DNA of 29,404 nt, from positions 85,408 to 114,811 of the forward strand of contig NW_014577610.1 of assembly GCF_000485595.1 (NCBI RefSeq). Direction: 5' to 3'. Source of the stretch: Priapulus caudatus (lineage: Eukaryota; Priapulida; Priapulimorpha; Priapulimorphida; Priapulidae). A model generated the notes under the pieces. It was not told where the DNA came from and did not search any database. It was given only the letters and a program-made list of their open reading frames with translations. Shown here piece by piece: positions 8,786-19,658 of this stretch (its first letter is position 1; every line of letters starts with the position of its first letter). A program made the translations under genes and the position numbers.

Positions 8786-10943
8786 ATGGTAAGACAGAAG
8801 TACACAGATCGCGAGGAGGGCTCTTTTCCTAGCTTCACAGCAACAATGAGTGCACTCCAGGATCCACTAAAGTTTGATGTTACAAAGACGGCATTTGTAC
8901 CCATCCCTTCCATATGTCGCAACCAAAATTGACACAATATTTACATCCATGATTAACTTTTAGAATGTCTTGAAGCAAAAGAATCCCGTGTCAGGGGCAT
9001 TGTGGTCTGATGAAGGGGTCTATGCTATCGCCAAGGAAACCCAGCTGTTGAAGCCATATCAGTTTGGTAACATATTTCTTGGAATGGGACCATTTCTCAT
9101 AGAAAAGATTGTCATCGCTTGCCTTGGGAAGTTTTTAGGCTGTATCGGTATTGATCTGGCTTTGATTGAGACTGAAGCCTTTGGCAAGCTTGTTGTAGAA
9201 AATAGTGTCATGACTAGAGGTCACTATTGCAAAGGCAAGGAGTCAATGAGTTTTGTATCAGAGATGATGACAGTTCTTATGTTTGAGAAGTTTCAACCTG
9301 ACCAGGACAGTACTAGTTATGAATTAGACCAGCAAATAGAGACCATGGACACTAAGATGCAGCAGGCGTTAGATGTTGACTGTACAGAGTTCAGAGAGAT
9401 TTGGGAAGAAAGCAAGATCTTACATGCTGACTTAAAGAAGTCGTTCACAGAATGGAAAGAAACGGCCTGTAATGAAAATGTGAGGTACTGGAGCTTGTTT
9501 CTGGATGAGCTGTATCCTATCCGGAGATATCTTACACACTCGATTCGGCAAGGCGATTGGCATCTTTTCGTTTCAGCTGTGTGGAGGTGCATGCTTTTGT
9601 TCTTTGGGTTTGGCCGGACAAACTATAGCAGATGGGGTACGCTGTTCCTTGAAGATTGCCTGAACATACAAAGAAAGTTTTCGGGTATCTACAGATGCTT
9701 TATAGATGGTGGATGGGTGATGTACCACATTCTCCAACAAAGCAGTGCAGTAGGATTTGACATGGCACTCGAGAAGTGTTACAATAAACCCGCCAAGGTT
9801 GCTGGAGGTATAATTGGGATGACTAGACAGAAAGAAGCAGTAGCATTATGGAATCTCCTAAAGCATGAGAAAGATCTTCATGTGGCACAGCTGCTGGAAT
9901 GGTGTAACTTGGGAGACAAAGATGACAGTGAACTGAGCCTAAACCATGAGTTCAATCCAAGTTCTACAAAGATTGGCCATGTTCGTGCGAATACGCTTCT
10001 GGATTACATAAAATCCATCAACAATCCGTTCGGCACTGGAATCAGACTTCAGATCATCTCTACTGGAGCTGACATACCCCAGGAGGTTGTTGACGGATTA
10101 CTTGAATGCCTAGAAATTGGTGAGAAAAGTTATCAAAAGTTTGTTAAAACCAGATTTCTGGATAAAGAGAAGCACTTACATGATACAATCCCTACCAACT
10201 GCAAGACTGTTTTTGTGAAACGTACTTCTACTCCGTCCACAGCGAAGAAATCGATGGCGAAAAAGGATGCTGCAGAAACGATTAGGTACATTGACTATGC
10301 TAAAGAAAGAGGGTACAGCATGCTAGAACTCCTGAAGTATGAATTGACCAGCACATCTCAGTTCCTCACCACTGAATGTAAAGATGGCATCAAATTGAAC
10401 AAGCCCGATAAAGCCTCCTTAGCCAGTAAACTTGTCAGTCAACTTCCACAGGAGACGAGGAATGTAAAGAGTGACGCTCAAATGTCAATAGTGGCCTTCA
10501 TGGCACCTGTGCGTAAACTACCGATGAAAAAGATGGGCCTTCACACATTCGGGGAATTGGCTAAGAGTCTTTTCAATAGCATTCTTGCTACAAGCTCCGA
10601 GTCCAATAGACATAATTTTTGATGTTTATCAAAAATCATCAATCAAGCAAATGGAACGGGCACAGAGAAGTTCTTCAGAACAAATCACTATCACCATTAG
10701 GTCTGACAATCGGAAACTCTCTGTCGATCTTGATATGTTCTGGAGCTCAATGTTAAACAAAGTTCGGTTGCAGGAGTATGTCTTCAAGTGGATGCTGCAG
10801 AATGTCGAGTCGGACAAGGAGATCTTCTTTGGAGGAGTATATGGGGGTGAATGCAGGAAATTGTTAGCTGGCACTGAAACACAGATCGCAGAGCTCCCAA
10901 GCAACCAAGAAGAAGCCGACGACAGAATCATGTTCCATATTAA
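8786..10943 (+). pseudogene. Truncated, frameshifted copy of a large uncharacterised multi-copy invertebrate protein family
   Basis: About 720 codons of protein-like sequence run through three frames. Segment one starts at ATG 8786 and reads to about 8915 (its frame stops at 8930-8932). Segment two continues in another frame through an in-frame TAG at 8961-8963, then is open for 553 codons from 8964 to the stop at 10620-10622. Segment three, shifted near 10590, reads to about 10943. Counting residues from nucleotide 8970, notable blocks are SDEGVYAIAKE (13-23), RQGDW (193-197), GRTNYSRW (215-222) and VAGGIIGMTRQKEA (277-290); segment three has SNQEEADDRIMFHI (about 10894-10935). These blocks match my memory of long uncharacterised proteins found many times in cnidarian and mollusc genomes, where an EEADxR block is followed by a DTDV-type block. 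That last part is missing here. The family's biochemical role is unknown to me; multi-copy spread suggests a mobile element. The 5' part is also missing. Confidence 0.75.
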
Positions 10944-11164
10944 TGATCGAATGCTTCGATTCACGGAATTACGTGCTTTCCAGCTGGCCGGCTCTGTACC
11001 GAGCCACGGCACACTTTGATCTCGGGCCCGACCGCTGACATTCTCGTCTCTGTTTTGTACATTCCCCCTGTCACCGGTTGCGTTCCCGCATCGCCATCAC
11101 TTCCTTGGCGTGTGTGATTTGCCCGCTTACAATATATTGTGCATTCTGCGAGCCGGCCGGTGAG

Positions 11165-12490
11165 CACAAGACGCCTCGATCGCTTCCTCCCTCTCTCCCT
11201 CCCCCCTCCGTCCCTCCCTCTCTCACTCACTTACTACCTCGACCCCGACCACCTCCCTCCCTCCCTCCCTCTTACTCACTCACCACTTCGATCCCTCCCT
11301 CCCTCCTTCCCTCCATCGCTCTCTCACTCACTCACTTACCACCTCGACCCCCTCCCTCTTTTCCTCCCTCCCTCACCACCTTCTCTCCCTCCTCCTCCGC
11401 CCCCTCCTACCCCTCCTCCTCTTCCACCACCTTCTCCCCCGCCTCTACCTTCTCCGTCTTCTTCCCCTTCTCCTTCCCCACCACTACCTTCCCCTTCTTC
11501 TCCACCAGCTTTTACCCCTCCTCTACTTCCTCCACATTCTCCCACTCTCCTCTACCTCCTCCACCTTCACCCACTATCCGCTACATTCTTCCTCTTCTAC
11601 CTTTTCGCCTTCCTCTACCTCCTATATTCCCTATCTCCCCACTCCTCGTCCTCCTCCACCACATTCTCCCCCTCCTCTACCTCCTCCCTCCTCTACCTCC
11701 TCCCCTTCCTTCTCCACCACTTTCTCCCCCTCCTGTACCTCCTCCGTCTTCTCCCACCATCCTCTACCTTTTCCCTCTTCTACTTTCTCCCTCTCCTCTT
11801 CCTCTTCCACTTTCTCCCACCATTCTCCACCTCCTCCCTTTTTTACCTTCTCCCCCTCTACTACCTCCTCTCTCCCCTATCTCCCAACTCCCCCTCCCCT
11901 CCACCACATTCTCCCCCTCTATCTCCTCTCTCTTCTACCTCCTCCCCTCCTTCTCCACCACTTTCTCCCCTTCCTCTACCTCCTTCGTCTTCTCCCACCA
12001 TTCTCTACCTACTCCCTCTTCTACCTTCTCCCCCTCCTCTACCTCCTCCGTCTTCTCCCACCATCCTCTACCTACTCCCTCTTCTACTTTCTCCCTACCC
12101 TCTACCTCCTCCACCTTCTCCCACCATCTTCGACCTCCTCCCTCTTCTACCTTCTTTCCTTCTACTACCTCCTCTCTCCCCTATTTCCCAACTCCCCGTC
12201 CCCTCTACCACATTCCCCCCTCGGCCTCCTTCCTCCTCTACCTCCTCCCCCTCTTCCCCCACCAACTTCTATCCTCCTCCTCGACCTCCTTCCTGTCCCC
12301 CTTTTCTACCTCCTCCCCTTCTCCCCCTTCTCCTCCTCCACTACCTTTTCCCTCGTTCTCTACCTCTTCTACTTCCACCCCTTCTCTTCTCTCCTTCCCC
12401 CACTACCTTTTCCCTCGTCTTCTACCTTATCTCCTTCCTCCTGTACCACCTTCTCCCCTCCTTATATACCTCGTCCCTCTTCCTCTATTT
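11165..12490. repeat. 1.3-kb polypyrimidine tract with nested periods
   Basis: The plus strand is almost entirely C and T, first CCCT/CTCA-type repeats (11180-11360), then CTCCTCTACC-type units. Around 11959-12170 units of about 63 bases repeat (TTCTCC...CTCTACCTCCTCCGTCTTCTCCCACCAT-type). A longer block containing CTCCCCTAT-CTCCCAACTCC-like text recurs near 11630, 11875 and 12176. Forward frames of 456 and 504 codons cross it only because pyrimidine strands lack stop codons. It is potential triplex-forming DNA and a likely site of length change. Confidence 0.92.
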
Positions 12491-12862
12491 CGATCAACGG
12501 ATCGAATGATTCGATTCACGGATCGAATGACGTCGAACGAACTCTTATGTGTGGCCAGCTCATACATGGTAAATCAGTTTTTGCCGACGTAACAAAATTC
12601 CCTAGATTTAAAAATCCTGTTCAGGAGCCGTCACTTTGACTAGAGATGACGGCCGTACTGCGACGCATGAATCATCAGGTTCCTCTAGATTCCCGAATCG
12701 CCTACGGACCTAGGAGGCAATTCCTCCAAACAAAACTTTCACAGAAATCCATTTGCCCTTATTGAAATATTATCTCACCGTTGTTGGCTAAGTCTGCGGT
12801 AACAAAAACTGCCGTTCTCGACCGCACTAATATTTCATACTCATAACCCGCGGCTGCAGAGC
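12401..12862 (+). repeat. Direct-repeat module, copy B
   Basis: This is the 462-base partner of 349-822 in the same orientation. It contains CGGATCGAATGA twice (12498-12509 and 12519-12530) around a short TTCGATTCA spacer. It ends at GGCTGCAGAGC (12852-12862) and is followed by unrelated sequence (GAAGCAGAGAAAG), where copy A continues differently. No coding content. Confidence 0.9.
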
Positions 12863-13580
12863 GAAGCAGAGAAAGTATCACTCTCCCGACTCAAAATATA
12901 TTCAACATAGTTATCTCTAATCTAAGATGGTAAACAATTGTAAAAATTGTTAAAGGGTAATTTAAATGAAATTGAATGAATTTGATGAGTTTTGTCCGAT
13001 GAAAAATCAAGGGTATAGAAATCGGGCATTTTTTAAGTTTTCAAGGACATGGGGCAAAGTAAGGTCTATGATCATGCAGGACAAGAGCCTGAATAGAGAC
13101 ATCTTTTTCCATATACTAGTACTCTTGCTATCATACAGTAGCAGGGACGCGGTTTTCATTTCAGGCAATATATGTATTGTAATCTTATTATTTATAATCA
13201 CTTATCAAGAAAGACCTACATAAATTAAGTGGTTGCTTGATCTTGAAGATGTGATTGTAGATGGAGAATTGTTGATGGGGGAATATTTAATCAGGAGCAC
13301 AATACCCCTTAGAGCACACAAACCAATATGGGCGATTTATGTGCTCTTGATTGAATCAACGCGGCAGTTGTGTTGTTACCAAAAGGTCATACTGACATTT
13401 TAATCCACAGTAGTCTTTTGTTAAACAGTCATTCATTCAAGACCCATTAATGGACATTCTATTCGTCAATTATATGTCAGTTCACTGCAGCTCGTAAATA
13501 CAAAGTCAACGTATAATTGTTACGTACGTAAAATGGCCCGCAGACGTTGTGCGTCAGGACCGCCTGCCCGCCCGTACATA
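12863..13580. other. No gene seen; small foldback at 13285-13358
   Basis: This is AT-rich DNA with no recognisable protein. An 85-codon frame at 12966-13223 has an unremarkable composition and an opposing open frame. A foldback pairs TATTTAATCAGGAGCACAATA-like sequence (about 13284-13303) with TTTATGTGCTCTTGATTGAAT (about 13337-13356), roughly 17 of 21 positions, with a loop of about 35 bases. A small hairpin AACAATT-GTAAA-AATTGTT lies at about 12933-12951. Confidence 0.5.
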
Positions 13581-13587
13581 ATCAAAT

Positions 13588-13704
13588 ACGCACGCACGCA
13601 CGCACGCACGCACGAACGCACGCACGCACGCACACACGCACGCACGCACGCATTCCCTGCCACCCGCACGCACGCACGCACGAACGCACACACTCCCTGT
13701 CACC

Positions 13705-13775
<71 letters not shown>

Positions 13776-13813
13776 CTCTCGCACTCCCTGCCACCGGCAC
13801 GCACGCACACGCA
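13588..13813. repeat. ACGC tetranucleotide tract with a recurring insert
   Basis: The tract is mostly (CACG)n with occasional AACG and ACAC variants. It is interrupted three times by nearly the same insert, CAYTCCCTGYCACCSGCACG, at 13651-13670, 13691-13710 and 13783-13802. The open frames on both strands (poly Thr-His-Ala-Arg and poly Arg-Ala-Cys-Val) come only from the repeat. Confidence 0.93.
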
Positions 13814-14354
13814 GTGATGGACACATTACGTGCTTCAGTTTGACGGTGCGCCACGCCATCCGCACGTGGGTAATTAGCGTGCCATGTTACACCCGCGCTA
13901 CGGCGGGGGTGAACACTGCTGCGGTGCATAGCGCACGAGCGGTTATACCGTGGCGGCGCGAGGATCCAATCGTGATGCAGAGTGTGGGATTCAGTGCAGC
14001 TCCCCCCATAATATATAACCGATGGCCTAATGTCGCACGCAAGGCAGACAGTACGGCGAATTCGGACACACTAGAGGCCTTCATGCCACTGAAGGGGAGA
14101 AGAATGCAGTTTCGCACAGTGTGGCTTAATGGAAGCTAAGTATCACTGATTCAGCTTGGAAGATCGCAGGTGAAATTGCGCGCAGAACTGAGGCACGACA
14201 GCAACCGTGTGTCACGATTGGAGAAAAACGAAAGACGTAGAGGTAGGAAATTTTCTTTTTCTTAGATGTGATAACAAGTGGCGCTGAAACATGTATGCAT
14301 GCATGTACGCGCGAACGAACACTCGCAGCGCGTTCACACGCACACAGTTAATGA
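13814..14354. other. No gene seen
   Basis: This is higher-CpG DNA between the ACGC tract and the assembly gap. Frames of 99 and 76 codons overlap on opposite strands at 13840-14139 without recognisable features. Short CACACGCACACA-like text appears just before the gap. Confidence 0.4.
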
Positions 14355-14905
14355 NNNNNNNNNNNNNNNNNNNNNNNNNNNNNNNNNNNNNNNNNNNNNN
14401 NNNNNNNNNNNNNNNNNNNNNNNNNNNNNNNNNNNNNNNNNNNNNNNNNNNNNNNNNNNNNNNNNNNNNNNNNNNNNNNNNNNNNNNNNNNNNNNNNNNN
14501 NNNNNNNNNNNNNNNNNNNNNNNNNNNNNNNNNNNNNNNNNNNNNNNNNNNNNNNNNNNNNNNNNNNNNNNNNNNNNNNNNNNNNNNNNNNNNNNNNNNN
14601 NNNNNNNNNNNNNNNNNNNNNNNNNNNNNNNNNNNNNNNNNNNNNNNNNNNNNNNNNNNNNNNNNNNNNNNNNNNNNNNNNNNNNNNNNNNNNNNNNNNN
14701 NNNNNNNNNNNNNNNNNNNNNNNNNNNNNNNNNNNNNNNNNNNNNNNNNNNNNNNNNNNNNNNNNNNNNNNNNNNNNNNNNNNNNNNNNNNNNNNNNNNN
14801 NNNNNNNNNNNNNNNNNNNNNNNNNNNNNNNNNNNNNNNNNNNNNNNNNNNNNNNNNNNNNNNNNNNNNNNNNNNNNNNNNNNNNNNNNNNNNNNNNNNN
14901 NNNNN
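14355..14905. other. Assembly gap (551 N)
   Basis: An unbroken run of N. It is bordered on the left by alternating CA/CG text and on the right by a (CG)n(TG)n tract, so the missing DNA is probably repeat. Open frames that cross it are artefacts. Confidence 0.99.
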
Positions 14906-14912
14906 GTAGTGA

Positions 14913-14922
14913 ACGCGCGCGC

Positions 14923-15001
<79 letters not shown>
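14913..15001. repeat. (CG)n(GT)n microsatellite
   Basis: A short CGCGCGCGCG run is followed by about 39 uninterrupted GT units. This is alternating purine-pyrimidine DNA, adjoining the assembly gap. Confidence 0.98.
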
Positions 15002-15002
<1 letters not shown>

Positions 15003-16579
15003 AAACTGAACGATTTGAGAAACTTTATTCAACTGTAGTAAACTTAAAAGTATAAATTCTAATAATCACTTTAAAAAATAGTCATGGTGTAAATATTTTA
15101 TTCCCAGAACGTGAGCAAATACGCACCAGTGCAGAAGAATATTTTTCATTGAGAATTATTTTTATTATTCAGTGTGATAACCTCACTTAGCATTTTTCTC
15201 TATTGCAAGATGTAATTTTTGGCAGAAAGTATTCAAACACAGTAAACTTCATTGGATTAAAATTGCAAACAAACGTTCAGTTTAATTGATATTTCTTGCA
15301 AAGAGGGTAAAGCAAGACGCTCGCACGGTGACAAAGTTTCTATGATAAAACGTTCAACTGAGAAAAAGCAATGTCATTTCGAATGAAAAAAATTACTTGG
15401 TCGAAAACACATCGTAGCTGGACAGCTGGATCACGATAACCGGAAATTGTACCCGGATGATTGTCATTAGGCGGTACGGTAGCAGACGATTGCGTCAGCG
15501 AACCTATGACGTATTAGGCGACGCTCGTGACATTTAATGTTTACCCATCATATCAATAAGAGAAGGGTGGCTAAACTTTACACGTTTTTTTCCATTTGAT
15601 TTTTAGAAACATACTTACAGACAAATATAGAATTGACACGCTCAATAAAAACACCGCTTGGCTTTATAATTTCTAAGGTTTTAATAGCTACGATAAAAGA
15701 GAACGAAATTTTGCAAACGAACTGATTTCACAGATATGGTGACGCTGCGTTTAACCCCATCAGCAAGAAAATGTTATGACATTGTTGACTTGTGATCACC
15801 GTTTGGGCTTATGAATCACCGAAAGCATAGTAAATGTACAAGAATGTACCAGAAACACGTAGCAGTTTTTTTTCGCTATATGAGCTTCTGTTTGGACGGG
15901 AAATTCCCGGGAAGAAGACGCAATTATCAGAGTGCTACCTCAAGAAATTCTCTGACAGCTGTGGGCGAACATAAATGCAATCTCGAATGCGCTCGCAGAC
16001 TCTACTCACTCATAACGTCTTTGCAGTCATAATGATGTATTGTAAATTTGTAGCAAAGCAGACACCAGTGCCGTCTCTGAATAGGCTGTTTTGGATTTCA
16101 TCAAGATTTCATCTAGAACAGGTTTAATACGCACAGAGTGCAAATGGTCTAGATAAAACGTGGTAATATATTCTATTAAAAGGCTGTAAGTTCGGATTTT
16201 CGGCTTTTTCTAACCATATTCGTATAATATTGATTAATTGAAGTAGCTCACTATATTAAAGGCGCAATACAAAAGTAGGCATAACTTTAGAGCGTGTGCG
16301 GCACCTACGGATATGCGCGTATCATCGCATGCGTACTACGTGCCTACGAACTCAGTTAACTGCGGTGGATGTTTAATTAGTGTAAAGAATATCTGGCTTT
16401 ATATTGAATGAAAGTAGAGACCACATTGAACGTATCACTCGCGCGGCAAGCCTTTCACTGCAATGAGCAACCTTGCATGCTGTTTGTTCAGTGACAGTTT
16501 CACAACATTCCGTTTCCAATGCATGTTATATTAAATGCTAATCAAATCTAAGTGAAACTGCGCACGGTATCATGGCTTC

Positions 16580-16580
<1 letters not shown>
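15002..16580. other. No gene seen in 1.6 kb
   Basis: AT-rich sequence with one 73-codon frame (15811-16032) that has no recognisable domain, no supporting splice or polyadenylation context, and no neighbours. I see no repeat unit either. Confidence 0.5.
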
Positions 16581-16644
<64 letters not shown>

Positions 16645-16672
16645 ATGTGTGTGTGGGTGTGGGTATGTGTGC
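16581..16672. repeat. (GT)n microsatellite
   Basis: About 31 perfect GT units, then an imperfect tail with GGATGTG and GGGTGTGGGTATG variants. Confidence 0.98.
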
Positions 16673-17104
16673 GTGCCCACGTACATTCGCGTGTACGCGA
16701 AATGAGGTTCACGCAGTAATGAGAACTCAAGCTACTTAGCCTTTTCTGATATCATTATTGTCAGTGACTGTGTATTAAAAATTACCACGCCGAAAATAAT
16801 CTCGGGAAGTTCTCAGTAAGGAGGAAGGTTTCCAGACCGTTGGGTAGCTTCTGTTTCACAATGCTAACATACGTGTAATCAAATCAATTGCTCGTGGATT
16901 AGCTCATAGGCACGTCACTCACACTCGCAACTATAGTATAGTACTAGGGAAATATAGGTTATTGCTATGATGCGTATATACAACACGAGTACACTCTCTT
17001 CACAGACAAAGCTTTTCCTCGATGATACATATGTGGATGTACACATCATCCGGGGATTTAACAGCGCTTGAAAAATAGTAAAGATTACTATTAATAATAA
17101 TAAC
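16673..17104. other. No gene seen
   Basis: AT-rich intergenic DNA; a short TAATAATAATAA run lies directly left of the TTAA-flanked element. Confidence 0.4.
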
Positions 17105-17482
17105 TTAAAGGGACTACGTCACGAATTTTCCATGGTAAAATTTGTAAAAAAAAATTGCCATTTTTTTTACATTAAAAGTAAGAACTAACGTTACTAAATA
17201 TATCCTCAAACTCTCACCTGATAAAAATGTTTTTACGTTGGTTAAATTTGCAAAAATCTAGACGATTTGGTAATTACTGTTGTCTAACACTATTCCCCTA
17301 GTACTGTTCAGATACTGGCGTCTCTCGTTTTTTCACCGGCAAATTAGGGCATATAAAGAAGGTATATAAGCATGAAAAGTAAACAGAAACACTAATTGTA
17401 TTTTCATACATTTTATTTTGTACAAATAACACACAAATATACTACTTGATGGTGCTAGAAATTCGTGACGTAATCACTTTAA
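17105..17482. mobile_element. Short TTAA-flanked inverted-repeat element (MITE)
   Basis: The left end TTAAAGGGACTACGTCACGA (17105-17124, continuing ATTT) is matched by the right end, which read inward on the minus strand is TTAAAGTGATTACGTCACGA (17482-17463, continuing ATTT). The ends agree at 22 of 24 positions. Both begin with TTAA, the target-site duplication used by piggyBac-superfamily elements. The 378-base body is AT-rich and has no open frame. The piggyBac assignment is inference; an element with a TA target that happens to end in TTAA is the alternative. Confidence 0.75.
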
Positions 17483-19106
17483 ATAAGCACATCGTGGTTT
17501 ATGAATAACACCTGTTATTTACAGTTATCATGACGCATGCTTCCTCACTCCGATTATTATTATTTATCTTTATATAGATGTGGATTGCACATAATTATAG
17601 TTAGTTCAGTATAGCGGCGAGCTTAACGTGTTACAAAGTGCTGCTGATTACTATAACACAGAATGATGCGCGAAATCAATCGCAGACTCACTCCATAACT
17701 AAACGAGCCCGATCTCAACCCGCCATGCTACCTACGCACGTTAACCGCGGAAGGCCCCTCCCCCACTGTTGTTCTATCTGTCTCCTTCTGTTGCCAGAGT
17801 TGTCGTCAACCGAGGACTCTGGTTTGGCACGCTGGGTGCGTGACCGCTTCGGTGGTCCGTATACACACTGTCCATACTTCGAGTAGGCGGTGAGGCGCTT
17901 CTCCACTAGATAGTGAGTAATTGCTATCGTGCGTAAACGACTTAGCATGTATGTGTAGGATTATATCGTGTTATAGAAAATCCGCATAGTTGAGCTGTGC
18001 GAGAGGGTGGGAGTATGGTGCGGGAGGGTGGGGGTAAATTCGTCGTCGGCACTTCACAATGTTATTATTTCGCTTTTCATTGTTATTCACACGGAAGCAT
18101 ATTCTGATTTCATTTGCCGCTCCGTGTCATTCCTTAATTCGTACGTTATTGTTTATAATTATTACGTCTCGAGGCTGAATCTGGGCAGATCGAGATTAGC
18201 GAAACGTGTAATTGATGACTGAAGGAACCATATTGCATTGTGCACACATTTGTCGTATAACGGCAGCCATTTCGTTTTTTTAAATACTTCGATATATGTG
18301 ACATTACGCTTACGTTTAAGCGAATGCAAAAGTATCTTCCAAATTAAAGCGAGAATTCGACGTACATAATGCAGTTATATTATATAATATTATTTCATAT
18401 TTTTACATGGCTTGACCTACCGAAGGTTCGAATGGGATTTTATGACGATTTAACGTGTTTTAGCGCAGAGTAGAACTGGTGTTCATTCTATCTGTGTGCG
18501 ATCTTTCGAACAACTGACGCACACAGCTAACTAGCTTTTAACGATTGCATAAAATCATTATATCATCAATGGAACAACTAGTGTAATTTCCTATTCAGTT
18601 GTGGTTATATAGTGTATTGACTCACCGTGCATGTTTACCAGGAACAGCTATAATAACCAGGCACAGGAAATGCTGATGAATGTTATCAAAATGTTGCAGC
18701 CCCGTAATGAAAAGCAATTAGTTCGGCAGGTGTCCGGTGTTGCTGCCACCTGTTTTACGTCATCAGCTTAAAAAAATGACAGAGTAAAATTTTTTTTTAA
18801 GTCGCATTAAGAAGACTATACATACTTTTAAATTGTTTCATGAAGGTTTTACAGATCAAAATTGCAACTATAATTGACGCCATTCAACAACGACTAACAA
18901 ATAACAATTATCAAATATAATTTGCGTTCGCTTTGTCGAAACGAAACAAGAAAAGAATATTGATAGGTCAGATTAGGTGAGGGAATTTCGCTTACAGACA
19001 GTTTTATTTAATATTATTATTTAGATTTATTTATTCTAACAAGTAGCCTTAGGCTGCAAAGGATTTCACGAAGATACCTATGCGCGCCGGGGTTGTATAT
19101 TTACTC
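17483..19106. other. No gene seen in 1.6 kb
   Basis: Intergenic DNA with an 82-codon plus-strand frame (17638-17886) and an opposing 77-codon frame (17715-17948). Neither has recognisable motifs. A poly-T run of nine is at 18790-18799. Confidence 0.45.
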
Positions 19107-19111
19107 ATAGC

Positions 19112-19137
19112 GCATAGGGCATAGGGCATAGGGCATT
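19112..19137. repeat. GCATAGG 7-base tandem repeat
   Basis: Three full GCATAGG units and a partial fourth (GCAT). Confidence 0.9.
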
Positions 19138-19319
19138 ATAGCGTGCTGTTCTCATGCAGCCCAGCATATTCTCGTATGAACTGTAATTTTGCTCGAACCT
19201 CTTACTCATCGCTCACAGCAAATGCAATTATTGTTATATTTCGAGTGACAAGTTACAGCGCATGCGTTAACAGCGTAATTCTTCACGTATATTTAATCGC
19301 ACGTCAACGTATTTAGCAC

Positions 19320-19359
19320 TGTGTGTGCTCGTGTGTGTCTGTGTGTGTGCGTGTGCGCG

Positions 19360-19418
<59 letters not shown>

Positions 19419-19495
19419 ATGTGTGTGTGTGTGTGTGCGTGCGTGGGTGTGCGCGTGCGGGCGTGCATGTGTGCATGCGTGCGTGTGTGTATACA
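19320..19495. repeat. Compound GT/GC microsatellite
   Basis: A central block of pure GT (about 19363-19410) is flanked by GTGC and GTGTGTCT variants on both sides. Frames on both strands (Cys-Val and Thr-His repeats) are translations of the repeat only. Confidence 0.97.
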
Positions 19496-19658
19496 TGTAC
19501 AAATATATATGCAGATAGTATCACCCAACATTCTTATTCTGTCAGTAGGAATATAAACTAGAGTGCATTTACGCACAGACGACAGTAATAGCTATTGCGT
19601 TATATCAGTGCCTATTTCTGTCAATAACATGATTCGCTGAGCGACACTTGGGTAGCCA

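Larger units (their letters stand above)
10945..12862 (+). repeat. Right copy of the polypyrimidine repeat unit
   Basis: This unit seems to begin with GATCGAATGCTTCGATTCACGG (10945-10966), the point where protein similarity of the pseudogene stops. It continues through about 200 bases of GC-rich sequence, then a 1.3-kb pyrimidine tract, and ends with the module at 12401-12862. The same 22-base motif, with one change, recurs after the tract at 12500-12521 and at 448-469 in the left copy. The left boundary is an inference from this motif; the right boundary is where copies A and B stop matching. Confidence 0.55.

Noticed and set aside
8961-8972. Splice acceptor CTTTTAG before the long open frame
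   Set aside because: The same frame continues to look protein-coding upstream of the TAG (an IDTIFTSMINF-like run), so the TAG is better read as a nonsense mutation in a pseudogene than as an intron end.
11078-12592. Long forward frames of 504 and 456 codons rich in Pro, Ser, Leu
   Set aside because: They lie on a pyrimidine-only strand, where stop codons cannot occur; two phases are open at once, and the content follows the repeat.
349-12862. Classical LTR retrotransposon bounded by the direct repeats
   Set aside because: The modules do not end in TG...CA, no polymerase, integrase or protease motif is visible between them, and the outer end of the left copy is outside the window.
13533-13929. 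Thr-His-Ala-Arg and Arg-Ala-Cys-Val repeat proteins on both strands
   Set aside because: Direct translations of the ACGC repeat in several phases.
14278-15055. Open frames of over 200 codons spanning the N run
   Set aside because: They exist only because unknown bases are read as open; both flanks are microsatellite.
18421-18440. tRNA-like GGTTCGAAT box
   Set aside because: No matching A box or cloverleaf arms could be built around it.
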